Shown here: piece after piece, positions 48,201 through 54,046 of the stretch | Layout of the letters: each line of letters opens with the position of its first letter | Position numbering within the stretch: position 1 is the first letter of the stretch | Origin: RGIG7450 sp045577655 | Lineage (GTDB): Bacteria; Bacillota; Clostridia; RUG12999 | DNA: 54,046 bases | Direction of reading: 5' to 3' | Assembly (NCBI GenBank): GCA_045577655.1 | Contig: JAZNIU010000001.1 | Coordinates: forward strand, 1-54,046 | Made by a program: the position numbers and the translations under genes | The notes under the pieces: generated by a model | The model's input: only the letters and a program-made list of their open reading frames with translations | What the model was told of the DNA's origin: nothing | The model's database searches: none

Positions 48201-48683
48201 AATGTCACCTATATCGGCATACTTTCCGCAAAAAATGACAAGGTAACAAAATCGGGCGGTACCATGAGCTTTTTAACTGTGGAAGATATGTTTGGCTCGG
48301 TGGAAATTGTTGTCTTTTCAAAGCTTTATGAAAAAGTACGCCATCTTCTTTCAGAGGATGTCCCGCTTGCCATCCGCGGCAGACTTGACATTGGCGACAA
48401 CCAGTCAAAAATCATTGCAGAAGATATTGTTTTGCTTGAGAATATGACTGTCCCTGCTCCTGCAGGAAAACTCTATGTCAAGCTAAAGCTCGGCAAAGAT
48501 TTTCTTCTTCCGCAGGTGAAAGAAATCTTTAAAAAACATTCGGGCACAACCCCTGTTTATATTTATCTTGAAGAAACCAAGAAAACTTTTGTTGCAGACA
48601 GCGAGTTTTCCGTTTCTCCGACAGAAAACTGCCTGACAGAGCTCAAAGAATTTCTCGGCGACGACTGTGTGGTTTTAAAGTAA
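45231..48683 (+). CDS. dnaE: DNA polymerase III alpha subunit DnaE
   Basis: 1150 residues. The PHP domain opens with VHLHTHTQFSLLDGACRI and ITDHGNMYGAIDFY; the palm carries PDIDIDF near residues 397-403 and GPGRGSAAGSLVSY just before; the fingers, helix-hairpin-helix and C-terminal OB-fold (VTYIGILSAKNDKVTKSGG, FLTVEDMFGSVEIVVFSKLY) follow. This is the DnaE type, not PolC. The start ATGATGA overlaps the whiA stop, so translation is coupled. Fusion to whiA in an operon is common in Clostridia. A strong terminator follows. Confidence 0.97.
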   Translation: MMNNFVHLHTHTQFSLLDGACRIEKLISKVKELGMTSIAITDHGNMYGAIDFYKEAKKQGIKPILGCEVYTAPRSRFEMEGRQDAEPGHLVLLAENNAGWHNLIKIVSAGFTEGFYYKPRVDLELLRAHSEGIIALSACLAGDIPRSIMESDFEKAENYVKSFAEIFGRDNFFLELQDHGIPEQKTVNSHVITLAEKYGLGLVVTNDIHYVSKEDAKYQDILLCIQTGKKVSDENRMRFSTDEFYVKSAEEMSAIFPHIPEATENTVKIAERCNVEIEFGKYHLPKFEVPTGEDSFEYLKKQCYDGLKAKYPTDYQGLLSRLDYELNTINQMGYVDYFLIVWDFIRFAKENKIMVGPGRGSAAGSLVSYVLSITDIDPIKYSLIFERFLNPERVSMPDIDIDFCIERRSEVIDYVTKKYGEKNVTQIITFGTLGAKQAIRDCARALDIPYSDADKIAKLIPKELNITLDKALEDSAELAALYEEDEDVKKVIDAAKELEGMVRHSSVHAAGVVICGSEVTDFVPLSKNGDAITTQFIKDTVEEMGLLKMDFLGLRNLTIIRDALAMIKRDLGEEVDLATVDYDIPGVYEMLEKGNTDGVFQLESRGMRSFIRELKPKNLEDIIAGISLFRPGPMDQIPAYIKNKNNPQSITYKHPLLAPILDVTYGCMVYQEQVMEIVRTLGGYSFGRADLVRRAMSKKKLDVMAQEAKNFIYGIVDEKGNIEVPGAIRAGVSEEVATEIFDEMMEFAKYAFNKSHAACYAVIAYWTAFLKYKYPVHFMAALLSSVLSDAGKIYQYISECDRMGIKVLPPDINSCYDEFSVSGNNIRFGLGAIKNVGHNAVNLIVEERKKGPFTDFTDFAERMQGKDVNKRTAESLIRGGAFDLLPHSRAQLLEGYERVLDRLSDEKKGNAAGQLSLFGDILAEEKPSDFKAVPDIPMKELLKMEKEMLGLYVSGHPLEAYSELVSKIPHISCKDLQETEEETFSLSDGQNVTYIGILSAKNDKVTKSGGTMSFLTVEDMFGSVEIVVFSKLYEKVRHLLSEDVPLAIRGRLDIGDNQSKIIAEDIVLLENMTVPAPAGKLYVKLKLGKDFLLPQVKEIFKKHSGTTPVYIYLEETKKTFVADSEFSVSPTENCLTELKEFLGDDCVVLK

Positions 48684-48686
48684 AAT

Positions 48687-48720
48687 AAAAATCCCCCGGA
48701 ACTTATTCCGGGGGATTTTT
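48687..48720. terminator. dnaE terminator
   Basis: AAAAATCCCCCGGAA (48687-48701) pairs with its exact complement (48706-48720) around CTTA; A and T runs make it usable from both sides. Confidence 0.92.
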
Positions 48721-48732
48721 GTGTGTCGTTTA

Positions 48733-49698
48733 TTAGGAATTTTCTATCTGTTCAAATGCCTGTTCTAAAGTTGCAATAACGTCGCGGCCATATTCTGCCG
48801 TAACCATTTCATTGGGTTCACCTTTCATCATCTTTATGAATTCAGCAATCTGGTCAATCATAAAGTTTTCATGCATACCCTCGTTGCTGGTATCCACCAT
48901 TTCATAGGGCGCGCCGCCTTCGGATATCCAGAGCTCAAGACCGTTACGGATTTGCGCTGTACCGTTTGTGAAATAATAGATAAATTCATCTTCCCCGTGA
49001 ACTTTGCAACCACAATGGAGGATGCTTGCGCCTACGCCACCTTCCATCTCAAGAAGAACCTGAGCAGTTGCTTCAACATTATGGTCTGTCAGGAAATTGT
49101 TTCCCACAGCAGCAACTCGTTTTACCGAAAGTCCTGTTGTGTAGAACAAAATGTCCATGGAGTGAGCACCGTAATTCATCAGAATTCCGCCGCCCGACTG
49201 TTTTTTGTCCAGGAACCATGCTGCACGGTTTGTAAAATAATCACAGTTACGTTTTATAGTCACAGCACACAGCTTGCCAAGACGTTTTTCTGCGATAAGT
49301 TTTCTTAATCCTCTGAGGCAGTCATAGTATCTCTGTACGTGACCAACTGCTAAAATAACGCCGTTTTTTTCGGCTGTTTTCATCATGGAATCACATTCTG
49401 CCACAGTCATAGCCATAGGTTTTTCAACTAAAACAGAAACCCCACAATTTAATATATGATTGGTTACGTCGTGGTGCATGTCATGAGGCAAATTAACAAT
49501 AACCGCATCCAGCTCTTCTTTTTCCATCATTTCCTTGTAATCGGAATAACAGTGGATGGATGTGCCCTCTGCCATTTTTTCTGCTTTGGAAATGGTGCGG
49601 TTACAAACAGCTGTCAGTTCACAATCCGGATGCCCGTCAATTGCCTCCTTGTGCATTTCGCCAACAGCGCCAACGCCTATAAGACCAATTTTAATCAT
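48733..49698 (-). CDS. Gfo/Idh/MocA-family oxidoreductase
   Basis: 321 residues. A Rossmann fold opens the protein (IGLIGVGAVGEMHKEAI), with VLVEKPMAMTVAECD as the family's EKP motif, VGHVQRYYDCLRGLR, and the C-terminal domain with QSGGGILMNYGAHSMDIL (the catalytic His). Such enzymes use NAD(P) to oxidise or reduce sugars, inositols and related compounds; the substrate cannot be told and no pathway genes are adjacent. ATG at 49698 follows GGAGG by eight bases. It has its own promoter and is monocistronic. Confidence 0.9.
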   Translation of the reverse strand: MIKIGLIGVGAVGEMHKEAIDGHPDCELTAVCNRTISKAEKMAEGTSIHCYSDYKEMMEKEELDAVIVNLPHDMHHDVTNHILNCGVSVLVEKPMAMTVAECDSMMKTAEKNGVILAVGHVQRYYDCLRGLRKLIAEKRLGKLCAVTIKRNCDYFTNRAAWFLDKKQSGGGILMNYGAHSMDILFYTTGLSVKRVAAVGNNFLTDHNVEATAQVLLEMEGGVGASILHCGCKVHGEDEFIYYFTNGTAQIRNGLELWISEGGAPYEMVDTSNEGMHENFMIDQIAEFIKMMKGEPNEMVTAEYGRDVIATLEQAFEQIENS

Positions 49699-49752
49699 GC
49701 TTTTTTCCTCCAAATTAATATATACACTGTACCAGTTTTCACCGACAACTAC

Positions 49753-49781
49753 ATTATACTGCATCTTTTGTGAAATTGCAA
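49753..49781 (-). promoter_or_regulatory. Sigma-A promoter of the Gfo/Idh/MocA gene
   Basis: On the minus strand TTGCAA (49781-49776), 17-bp spacer, TATAAT (49758-49753). Confidence 0.75.
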
Positions 49782-49871
49782 GAGGTTTTTACATTTGTGG
49801 AGTATAAAAAATGCCCTACTGTAAAATTTTTTACTTTTTTTAGATTTGCTGCTTTTTCAATCTTATTTTTG

Positions 49872-50094
49872 TTAAAAATCATGTCTGTATCCACAATCAA
49901 TTTGATATTTCTCGAATAAACGCACAATCTTTTCTATAGCATCAAAATCGGAGTAATTCTCATTCTTTATTATATTTTTAATTTCGCCCAACATCTTTGT
50001 CAGCAACTTCGCAGGCATCTATTTCAAAATCCTTTAAGTTGCCGTTTATAAAATCTGATATATATCGCTTTAGTAATTCCAGCCTTATATCCAT
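49872..50094 (-). pseudogene. Frameshifted small gene of unknown function
   Basis: Two short frames join into one plausible protein. The first starts with ATG at 50094 behind AGAGGGGG and reads MDIRLELLKRYISDFINGNL, then DFEIDACEVAD before drifting to a stop at 49978. The second frame (stop 49872) supplies KMLGEIKNIIKNE, YSDFDAIEKIVRLFEKYQI and ends DCGYRHDF. Together they give about 72-75 residues of an acidic helical protein resembling small hypothetical proteins common in gut clostridia. The break is near 50000, where a few bases have been lost. The remnant is divergent from the XRE regulator and shares its palindrome. A programmed frameshift is possible but no slippery site is seen. Confidence 0.65.
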
Positions 50095-50153
50095 ACATAA
50101 TCCCCCTCTGCCTATTCTAAGGTGCCAAACGGCACCATTCTCAAAATATTATA

Positions 50154-50167
50154 TTACCATATGGTAA
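50154..50167. promoter_or_regulatory. Operator-like palindrome in front of the XRE regulator
   Basis: TTACCATATGGTAA is a perfect 14-bp palindrome, 24 bases before the regulator's start codon and between it and the divergent pseudogene; it is a natural candidate for autorepression. Confidence 0.6.
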
Positions 50168-50191
50168 CATTAAAATCAAGAGGTGATTTTA

Positions 50192-50404
50192 ATGTATTTT
50201 AAAAGATTGTATGATTTGCGAATTGATAACGATTTAACTCAGCAGCAAGTCGCAGACCATTTGGTGTGCAATCGCCAGGTATATTCACGGTATGAGCGTG
50301 GTCTAAGAGAAATACCGGTCTCTATGCTCATAAAACTCGCAGATTTATATGAAACCTCTGTTGATTATATTCTAGGCAGGACAAATAATATTTCAGAAAA
50401 ATAA
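50192..50404 (+). CDS. Small XRE-family transcriptional regulator
   Basis: 70 residues forming a single helix-turn-helix domain: YFKRLYDLRIDNDLTQQQVAD, HLVCNRQVYSRYERGLREIP, MLIKLADLYETSVDYILGR. There is no extra ligand domain. Such short repressors control small accessory modules or phage-like genes. ATG at 50192 follows AAGAGGTG by six bases. A palindrome lies upstream and a terminator hairpin follows directly. Its divergent partner is a frameshifted gene, so its present target may be only itself. Confidence 0.9.
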   Translation: MYFKRLYDLRIDNDLTQQQVADHLVCNRQVYSRYERGLREIPVSMLIKLADLYETSVDYILGRTNNISEK

Positions 50405-50412
50405 AGGTTAAG

Positions 50413-50442
50413 AAAACCGCAATACTCTTGTATTGCGGTTTT
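50413..50442 (+). terminator. Terminator of the XRE regulator
   Basis: AAAACCGCAATAC (50413-50425) pairs with its perfect complement (50430-50442) around TCTT. The CCGCAATACT start and the GTAGTATAAA that follows also occur around the central hairpin of the interspersed element. Confidence 0.85.
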
Positions 50443-50513
50443 TGTAGTATAAAATATAACGAATGGTTTAGATGCAAGTTAATCGTTTAGAACTATGGCG
50501 CAAACTTCGTTTG

Positions 50514-50616
50514 CAGTTATGATATATTTGCCCTCTATAAGACAGACATTGACAAATTCAATTCATAACTTGCGAAGCAATCATAACTCATAACTTGCCG
50601 CAAGGCAAATATAACT
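50514..50616. repeat. Small fold-back repeat between the XRE gene and tRNA
   Basis: CAGTTATGATATATTTGCC on the left is inverted as GGCAAATATAACTG on the right. Between them lie short hairpins (TTGCgaaGCAA; TTGCCgcaaGGCAA) interleaved with CATAACT repeats. No gene is visible in 50443-50617. It looks like a degenerate AT-rich insertion. Confidence 0.5.
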
Positions 50617-50617
50617 G

Positions 50618-50649
50618 AAAAAAGACTATTCCGAAGAATAGTCTTTTTT
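50618..50649. terminator. Terminator downstream of the tRNA gene
   Basis: AAAAAAGACTATTC (50618-50631) pairs perfectly with 50636-50649 around CGAA; on the minus strand it ends in T6, two bases beyond the tRNA CCA end. Confidence 0.9.
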
Positions 50650-50651
50650 CA

Positions 50652-50728
50652 TGGTGGGCCTTCAGGGACTCGAACCCCGGACCGTCCGGTTATGAGCCGG
50701 ATGCTCTAACCAACTGAGCTAAAGGCCC
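50652..50728 (-). tRNA. tRNA-Ile (CAU, lysidine type)
   Basis: 77 bases including an encoded CCA. Helices: acceptor GGGCCTT with AAGGCCC, D arm GCTC/GAGC, anticodon arm TCCGG/CCGGA with loop CTCATAA, T arm CGGGG/CCCTG with TTCGAGT. The anticodon is CAT, but the body (CCTTTAGCTCAGTTGGTTAG, CGGCTCATAACCG) matches tRNA-Ile2 of Firmicutes, whose C34 is changed to lysidine by TilS, more than elongator or initiator Met. Read as such it decodes AUA. It has its own promoter and terminator. Confidence 0.85.
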
Positions 50729-50748
50729 AAGCAAATTTAACGTAAATT

Positions 50749-50777
50749 ATTATATCACAGTCTTTTTGAAAAATCAA
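50749..50777 (-). promoter_or_regulatory. Sigma-A promoter of the tRNA
   Basis: On the minus strand TTGATT (50777-50772), 17-bp spacer, TATAAT (50754-50749). Confidence 0.8.
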
Positions 50778-50822
50778 GTGTTTTTACGATTTTTATTAAA
50801 TTATTTTTTCTTCCGGTTTATA

Positions 50823-50851
50823 TTGCAAAACATTAAAAAAAGATGTATAAT
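50823..50851 (+). promoter_or_regulatory. Sigma-A promoter of the histidine phosphatase gene
   Basis: TTGCAA at 50823-50828, 17-bp spacer, TATAAT at 50846-50851. Confidence 0.75.
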
Positions 50852-50886
50852 TTATACATACTTATATTTGTTCCGGGAGGAGAAAA

Positions 50887-51522
50887 ATGACTCGTCTTAT
50901 ATTTGTTCGCCATGGCGAAAGCATGGGGAATTTTACCAAAACCTTTATCGGTCATACCGACATTGACCTCACAGAAAGAGGATATATGCAGGCAGAAAAA
51001 ACTGCAGAGTATCTCGACGCATATAAAATTGACAAAATTTATTCAAGCGACTTGAAACGTGCTTATCACACTGCCGAGGCAGTTGCAAAAAGGCGGGGAC
51101 TGGACATTGTCACCACACCGAGCTTGCGCGAAATCAACGGCGGCGTGTGGGAGGGGGTACTCTTTGACGACCTTGAAAAAAGCTATCCCGCATATAAACT
51201 CTGGCTAAGTTCCATCGGCAAAGCCGTATGCGATGGCGGGGAAAGCATAGTTGAGCTGCAAAACAGAGTTAACAGCGCGGTTCTTGAAATTGTGGCGGAA
51301 AACCCCGGCAAAACCGTTCTTATTGCCACCCACGCAACCCCCATTTCCACAATGAGGTTTTTATGGGCAGGCGAAAACCTTGCAGAAAGCAAGAAAATAC
51401 AGTGGGTTTCCAACGCTTCTGTTACCATAGTTGACTATACAGACGGCAAACCTTCGCTTGAGGTTTATGGTTATGACAACCATCTCACCGATATGAAAAC
51501 CGCTTTGCCGGACAATGTATAA
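50887..51522 (+). CDS. Histidine phosphatase / phosphoglycerate mutase-like protein
   Basis: 211 residues. The phospho-acceptor His9 lies in LIFVRHGESMGN, the second Arg in YSSDLKRAYHTAE, the acid Glu in LREINGGVWEG and the second His in IATHATP. This branch covers cofactor-dependent mutase relatives, cobalamin phosphatases and broad phosphatases; no cobalamin genes are near, so a housekeeping phosphatase is likely. GGGAGG precedes the ATG. The LCP gene starts 17 bases after it in the same transcript. Confidence 0.88.
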   Translation: MTRLIFVRHGESMGNFTKTFIGHTDIDLTERGYMQAEKTAEYLDAYKIDKIYSSDLKRAYHTAEAVAKRRGLDIVTTPSLREINGGVWEGVLFDDLEKSYPAYKLWLSSIGKAVCDGGESIVELQNRVNSAVLEIVAENPGKTVLIATHATPISTMRFLWAGENLAESKKIQWVSNASVTIVDYTDGKPSLEVYGYDNHLTDMKTALPDNV

Positions 51523-51539
51523 AATTCCGGAGATAAAAT

Positions 51540-52376
51540 ATGAACAGATACAGAAAAATTATTTCTCTTTTGCTTGTCCTGTTTCTTATAACCGGCGTAT
51601 ATATCCTCGGCTCTCTTCTTGCGTCGGGCGGACTTGGTGTGCTTTTTAACAACCGTACCAAAACCGTGCTGGTTATGGGCATGGACAACGCGGGGGTCCG
51701 GTCGGACGTTATGATGGTCGGGTTTATAAACGGCAGAGAGGGCAGAGTTGACATTCTGTCAATACCGAGAGATACCCAGGTGAAAATCGGAGGCAGATAC
51801 TACAAAATAAACAGCGCCTACGCTATCGGCAAGGAAGAAGAGTCCATCGCCGTAGTGGAAAATCTTTTGGGCATTGAAATAGACGGTTATGTGAAGTTTT
51901 CTTTTGAAACCTTCAGACAAACCATCGACGCCATCGGCGGCGTGAACTTTGATGTTCCGCAGGATATGTTTTATGAGGACCCCTACCAGGACCTTTACAT
52001 TGACCTTAAAGCAGGCCCCCAACATTTAAACGGTGAGGAGGCGGAAGGACTTGTCCGATTCCGCAGATATCCCACCGGCGACGAGGGCAGAATTGCCGTT
52101 CAGCAAGAGTTTATCAAAGAAATTGTTCGGCAAAAAGCCAATCCGTTGATGCTTTTCAGGCTCCCCACCGTCGTTGCCACGCTGTCTAAAAATATAGACA
52201 CGAGTCTTGATGCAGGGACTTTTGTTGAGCTTGGTGTTGCAGCTATAAAAGCAGGAACAAAAGGACTAAATACCATCAAACTACCGGGCGGACCCTCTTA
52301 CCAGTGGGGCGTGTCCTATTATATCCACAGCCCTTCGCAGACAGCGGCTCTCATTGAAGAGATTTATAACAGATAA
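51540..52376 (+). CDS. LytR-CpsA-Psr family cell-wall ligase
   Basis: 278 residues: an N-terminal membrane anchor (IISLLLVLFLITGVYILGSLL) and an LCP domain with TVLVMGMDNAGVRSDVMMVGF, ILSIPRDTQVKIGG, INSAYAIG, and GLVRFRRYPTGDEGRIAVQQ (the Arg pair and Asp typical of the active site). LCP proteins move undecaprenyl-linked anionic glycopolymers onto peptidoglycan outside the membrane. GGAG precedes the ATG. It is the second gene of a unit with the histidine phosphatase. Confidence 0.93.
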   Translation: MNRYRKIISLLLVLFLITGVYILGSLLASGGLGVLFNNRTKTVLVMGMDNAGVRSDVMMVGFINGREGRVDILSIPRDTQVKIGGRYYKINSAYAIGKEEESIAVVENLLGIEIDGYVKFSFETFRQTIDAIGGVNFDVPQDMFYEDPYQDLYIDLKAGPQHLNGEEAEGLVRFRRYPTGDEGRIAVQQEFIKEIVRQKANPLMLFRLPTVVATLSKNIDTSLDAGTFVELGVAAIKAGTKGLNTIKLPGGPSYQWGVSYYIHSPSQTAALIEEIYNR

Positions 52377-52384
52377 CAAAAAAA

Positions 52385-52405
52385 GTCGGGCTTTTTATGC
52401 CCGAC
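52385..52405 (-). terminator. Terminator of the HPr-like gene
   Basis: GTCGGGC (52385-52391) pairs with GCCCGAC (52399-52405); on the minus strand it is followed by a T-run at 52384-52379. Confidence 0.75.
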
Positions 52406-52420
52406 AATCTGTTTGTTTAA

Positions 52421-52648
52421 TTATTTAACGAATTCTTGAAGTTCACCGAGGAATTTTTCACAATCGTCGCTCTGAACTTCTACTCTGATTTTGTTGCTGA
52501 GGTCGAGACTGAAAATACCCATAATGGATTTCGCGTCAACAACATATCTGCCTGATACAAGGTCAACATCAAATTCGTATGTGTTAACAAGGTTAACAAA
52601 TTTTTTAACATCATCAATTGAAGACAACATTATTTCACAAGTTTTCAT
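52421..52648 (-). CDS. HPr-like protein lacking the active-site histidine
   Basis: 75 residues with the HPr fold pattern: a divergent first half (CEIMLSSIDDVKKFVNLVNT) and a well-kept second half (VVDAKSIMGIFSLDLSNKI). The phosphorylatable His15 of HPr, normally in GIHARP, is absent: this stretch reads SSIDDVKK. The Ser equivalent to Ser46 is present (Ser41 in KSIMG). This is the pattern of Crh, the HPr relative that takes part in catabolite control through HPr kinase but not in sugar phosphorylation; whether an HPr kinase acts on it is unknown. AGGAGGG precedes the ATG. It stands alone. Confidence 0.8.
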   Translation of the reverse strand: MKTCEIMLSSIDDVKKFVNLVNTYEFDVDLVSGRYVVDAKSIMGIFSLDLSNKIRVEVQSDDCEKFLGELQEFVK

Positions 52649-52690
52649 AAATTAGTCCCTCCTGTTTATCGGATAATTTTTTACACCTAT

Positions 52691-52719
52691 ATTATAATAC
52701 ATTTATTTCAATTAGTCAA
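52691..52719 (-). promoter_or_regulatory. Sigma-A promoter of the HPr-like gene
   Basis: On the minus strand TTGACT (52719-52714), 17-bp spacer, TATAAT (52696-52691). Confidence 0.78.
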
Positions 52720-52744
52720 TAGAAATTTTTTTGGAGGAAGCGTT

Positions 52745-54037
52745 TTGAAAAAAGTTGCTTTTTATACTCTGGGCTGCAAGGTTAATCAGTATGAAACAGA
52801 AGTTATGCGGGAAGCTTTTGCAGCAACAGGATACGAAATCGTCGATTTTGAAGAAATTGCCGACATTTATATAATAAACAGCTGCAGTGTCACTGCTATT
52901 GCAGACCGCAAATCCCGCCGTGCCATAAAAAAAGCCGCGTCGATAAGCCCCTCGTCTGTTATTGCAGTTACCGGTTGTTATGCCCAGACCTCGCCCGGCG
53001 AGGTGGAAAAACTGCCTTTTGTGGATATTGTGGTGGGCAACAGCGAAAAAGCGCAGATTGTGGCCATTGTTGAAAACGCATCCGCCAAAAAACAAACCAC
53101 TTTTGTGAGTGACATTATGAAAAACAAGTCTTATCTTTCAATGTCTGCTTCTTCCGGTGGCGAAAAAACTCGTGCACTTATGAAAATTCAAGACGGGTGT
53201 GACAATTTTTGTTCCTACTGCATCATTCCATACGCCCGTGGTCCTGTCAGAAGTAGACCTCTTAATGATATTGTCAAAGAAGCAGAAGCTCTTGCAGGGG
53301 CGGGTTACAAAGAAATTGTGCTCACAGGTATTCACATAACCTCTTACGGAAAAGATTTGGAAAGCTACGACCTGTCGGACGTTTTGCTTGCACTGCATAA
53401 AGTTGACGGAATAGAAAGAATTCGTCTCGGCTCACTTGAGCTTACTCCGGTTGTTGAGAAAATTGCCGGCATGGCTCGTCTTCTCCCCCGTCTTTGTCCG
53501 CATTTTCACATGTCTCTGCAAAGTGGAAGCGACAGCGTCCTAAAACGTATGAACAGACGGTACACGTCCGCTGAATATTTAGATGCGGTGAAAAAGATTT
53601 ACTCTGTTTGGCCGGATGCTGCCATAACCACAGACATTATGGTGGGATTCCCGAGAGAAACGGAAGAAGAAGCGGCAGAGAGCCGTGCTTTTGCTCTTGA
53701 ATGTGGGTTTGCAAAAATACATGTTTTCCCCTATTCTGTAAGAAAAGGTACTGTTGCTGCAAAAATGGACGGTCAGATTGATGCAGAAACCAAAAAGAAA
53801 AGAGCTGCCGGGATGCAGCAGGTCGCCGACAGTTTAGAAAAGGCTTACTATGATAAAAATGTTGGCAAAAGGCTTTCTGTTCTTTTTGAGCAGGAGGTTT
53901 CTCCAAACGTTTTTGAAGGGCACAGCAGAAATTATATGGTGGTTCGTGCAAAGTCGGACAAAAATGTTTCAGGAAAAGTTTTATCCGTCATCATAACCTC
54001 TTCAAAAGGCAACACTCTTGAGGGCGAAATTATATAA
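52745..54037 (+). CDS. mtaB: tRNA t6A37 methylthiotransferase MtaB
   Basis: 430 residues. The N-terminal UPF0004 domain starts VAFYTLGCKVNQYETE with further Cys in IINSCSVTA and VTGCYAQ, binding the second 4Fe-4S cluster. The radical SAM core follows with QDGCDNFCSYCIIPYARG, and a short TRAM-like end finishes the protein. The LGCKVNQYETE start marks MtaB, which adds methylthio to t6A at position 37 of ANN-reading tRNAs, rather than MiaB or RimO. The start is TTG, five bases after GGAGGAAG. The gene is complete and stops nine bases before the window ends. Confidence 0.95.
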   Translation: MKKVAFYTLGCKVNQYETEVMREAFAATGYEIVDFEEIADIYIINSCSVTAIADRKSRRAIKKAASISPSSVIAVTGCYAQTSPGEVEKLPFVDIVVGNSEKAQIVAIVENASAKKQTTFVSDIMKNKSYLSMSASSGGEKTRALMKIQDGCDNFCSYCIIPYARGPVRSRPLNDIVKEAEALAGAGYKEIVLTGIHITSYGKDLESYDLSDVLLALHKVDGIERIRLGSLELTPVVEKIAGMARLLPRLCPHFHMSLQSGSDSVLKRMNRRYTSAEYLDAVKKIYSVWPDAAITTDIMVGFPRETEEEAAESRAFALECGFAKIHVFPYSVRKGTVAAKMDGQIDAETKKKRAAGMQQVADSLEKAYYDKNVGKRLSVLFEQEVSPNVFEGHSRNYMVVRAKSDKNVSGKVLSVIITSSKGNTLEGEII

Positions 54038-54046
54038 ACAGTTTTA

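Noticed and set aside
50514..50616. CRISPR array
   Set aside because: The short repeated units are irregular in length and spacing and have no unique spacers.
49765..50650. Prophage or integrated island next to the tRNA
   Set aside because: There is no integrase, no repeat of the tRNA 3' end on the far side, and only about 0.9 kb of accessory DNA.
50652..50728. tRNA-Met on the basis of the CAT anticodon
   Set aside because: The acceptor, D-arm and anticodon-stem sequences match Firmicute tRNA-Ile2, which has a CAU anticodon modified to lysidine; presence of TilS in the genome would confirm.

Overview
The window reads as chromosomal DNA of a strictly anaerobic, endospore-forming member of the class Clostridia (Bacillota). 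The signs are sporulation genes (yabP, yabQ, spoIIR, a BofC-like gene), the SCIFF peptide with its radical-SAM maturase, a reverse rubrerythrin with PerR, an NAD-linked electron-bifurcating-type [FeFe] hydrogenase, a class A RNase P RNA, strong purine-rich ribosome binding sites and sigma-A promoters with 17-bp spacers. Order or genus cannot be fixed from the sequence. There is no rRNA, CRISPR array, transposase, integrase or clear prophage; nearly all of it is core genome.

Layout. 1-4.6 kb: end of an amidohydrolase, a HAD phosphatase, an orphan solute-binding lipoprotein, a TepA/ClpP-like protease, and MetA with the residue of acetyl-CoA-using enzymes. 4.6-7.9 kb: rnpB, a CorC/HlyC transporter, a large fold-back repeat, rubredoxin, reverse rubrerythrin and perR. 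8-12.5 kb: tmcAL against trmR-mltG, a PHP protein and rlmH. 12.6-14.4 kb: a second copy of the repeat, then yabP-yabQ-divIC-yabR. 14.5-18.9 kb: an AlkD-like protein, rlmB, a YcxB-like protein, a GH26-like envelope protein and spoIIR. 18.9-25.2 kb: operon plsX-rnc-radical SAM-ysxC with a structured leader, divergent from a small membrane protein and valS.

25.3-33.5 kb is the most distinctive part: a ten-gene operon in which a three-subunit bifurcating-type hydrogenase plus a small 2Fe-2S protein (NuoE, 2Fe-2S protein, NuoF, HydA) is interleaved with a sensor-type hydrogenase homologue, two GHKL ATPases (one RsbW-like), two DRTGG proteins and a PHP phosphoesterase. This suggests that hydrogen or redox state is sensed and fed into a switch. 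The promoter has an extended -10, a weak -35 and a perfect palindrome near +1.

33.7-42.3 kb: PBP1A, the BofC-like gene, an RluA-type synthase, and yajC-TIGR04086-scfA-scfB-secD-secF. 42.4-48.7 kb: a divergent relative of the repeat, a HAD-IIA phosphatase, a BrkB-type protein, whiA and dnaE. 48.7-54 kb: an oxidoreductase, a small accessory patch (frameshifted gene, XRE regulator, fold-back repeats) beside tRNA-Ile2(CAU), a histidine phosphatase, an LCP protein, an HPr-like protein lacking the active-site His, and mtaB.

The best candidates for undescribed biology are (i) the interspersed fold-back element, whose copies keep several helices by compensatory change while an apical sequence stays almost fixed, (ii) the branched leader of plsX, and (iii) the signalling genes inside the hydrogenase operon.
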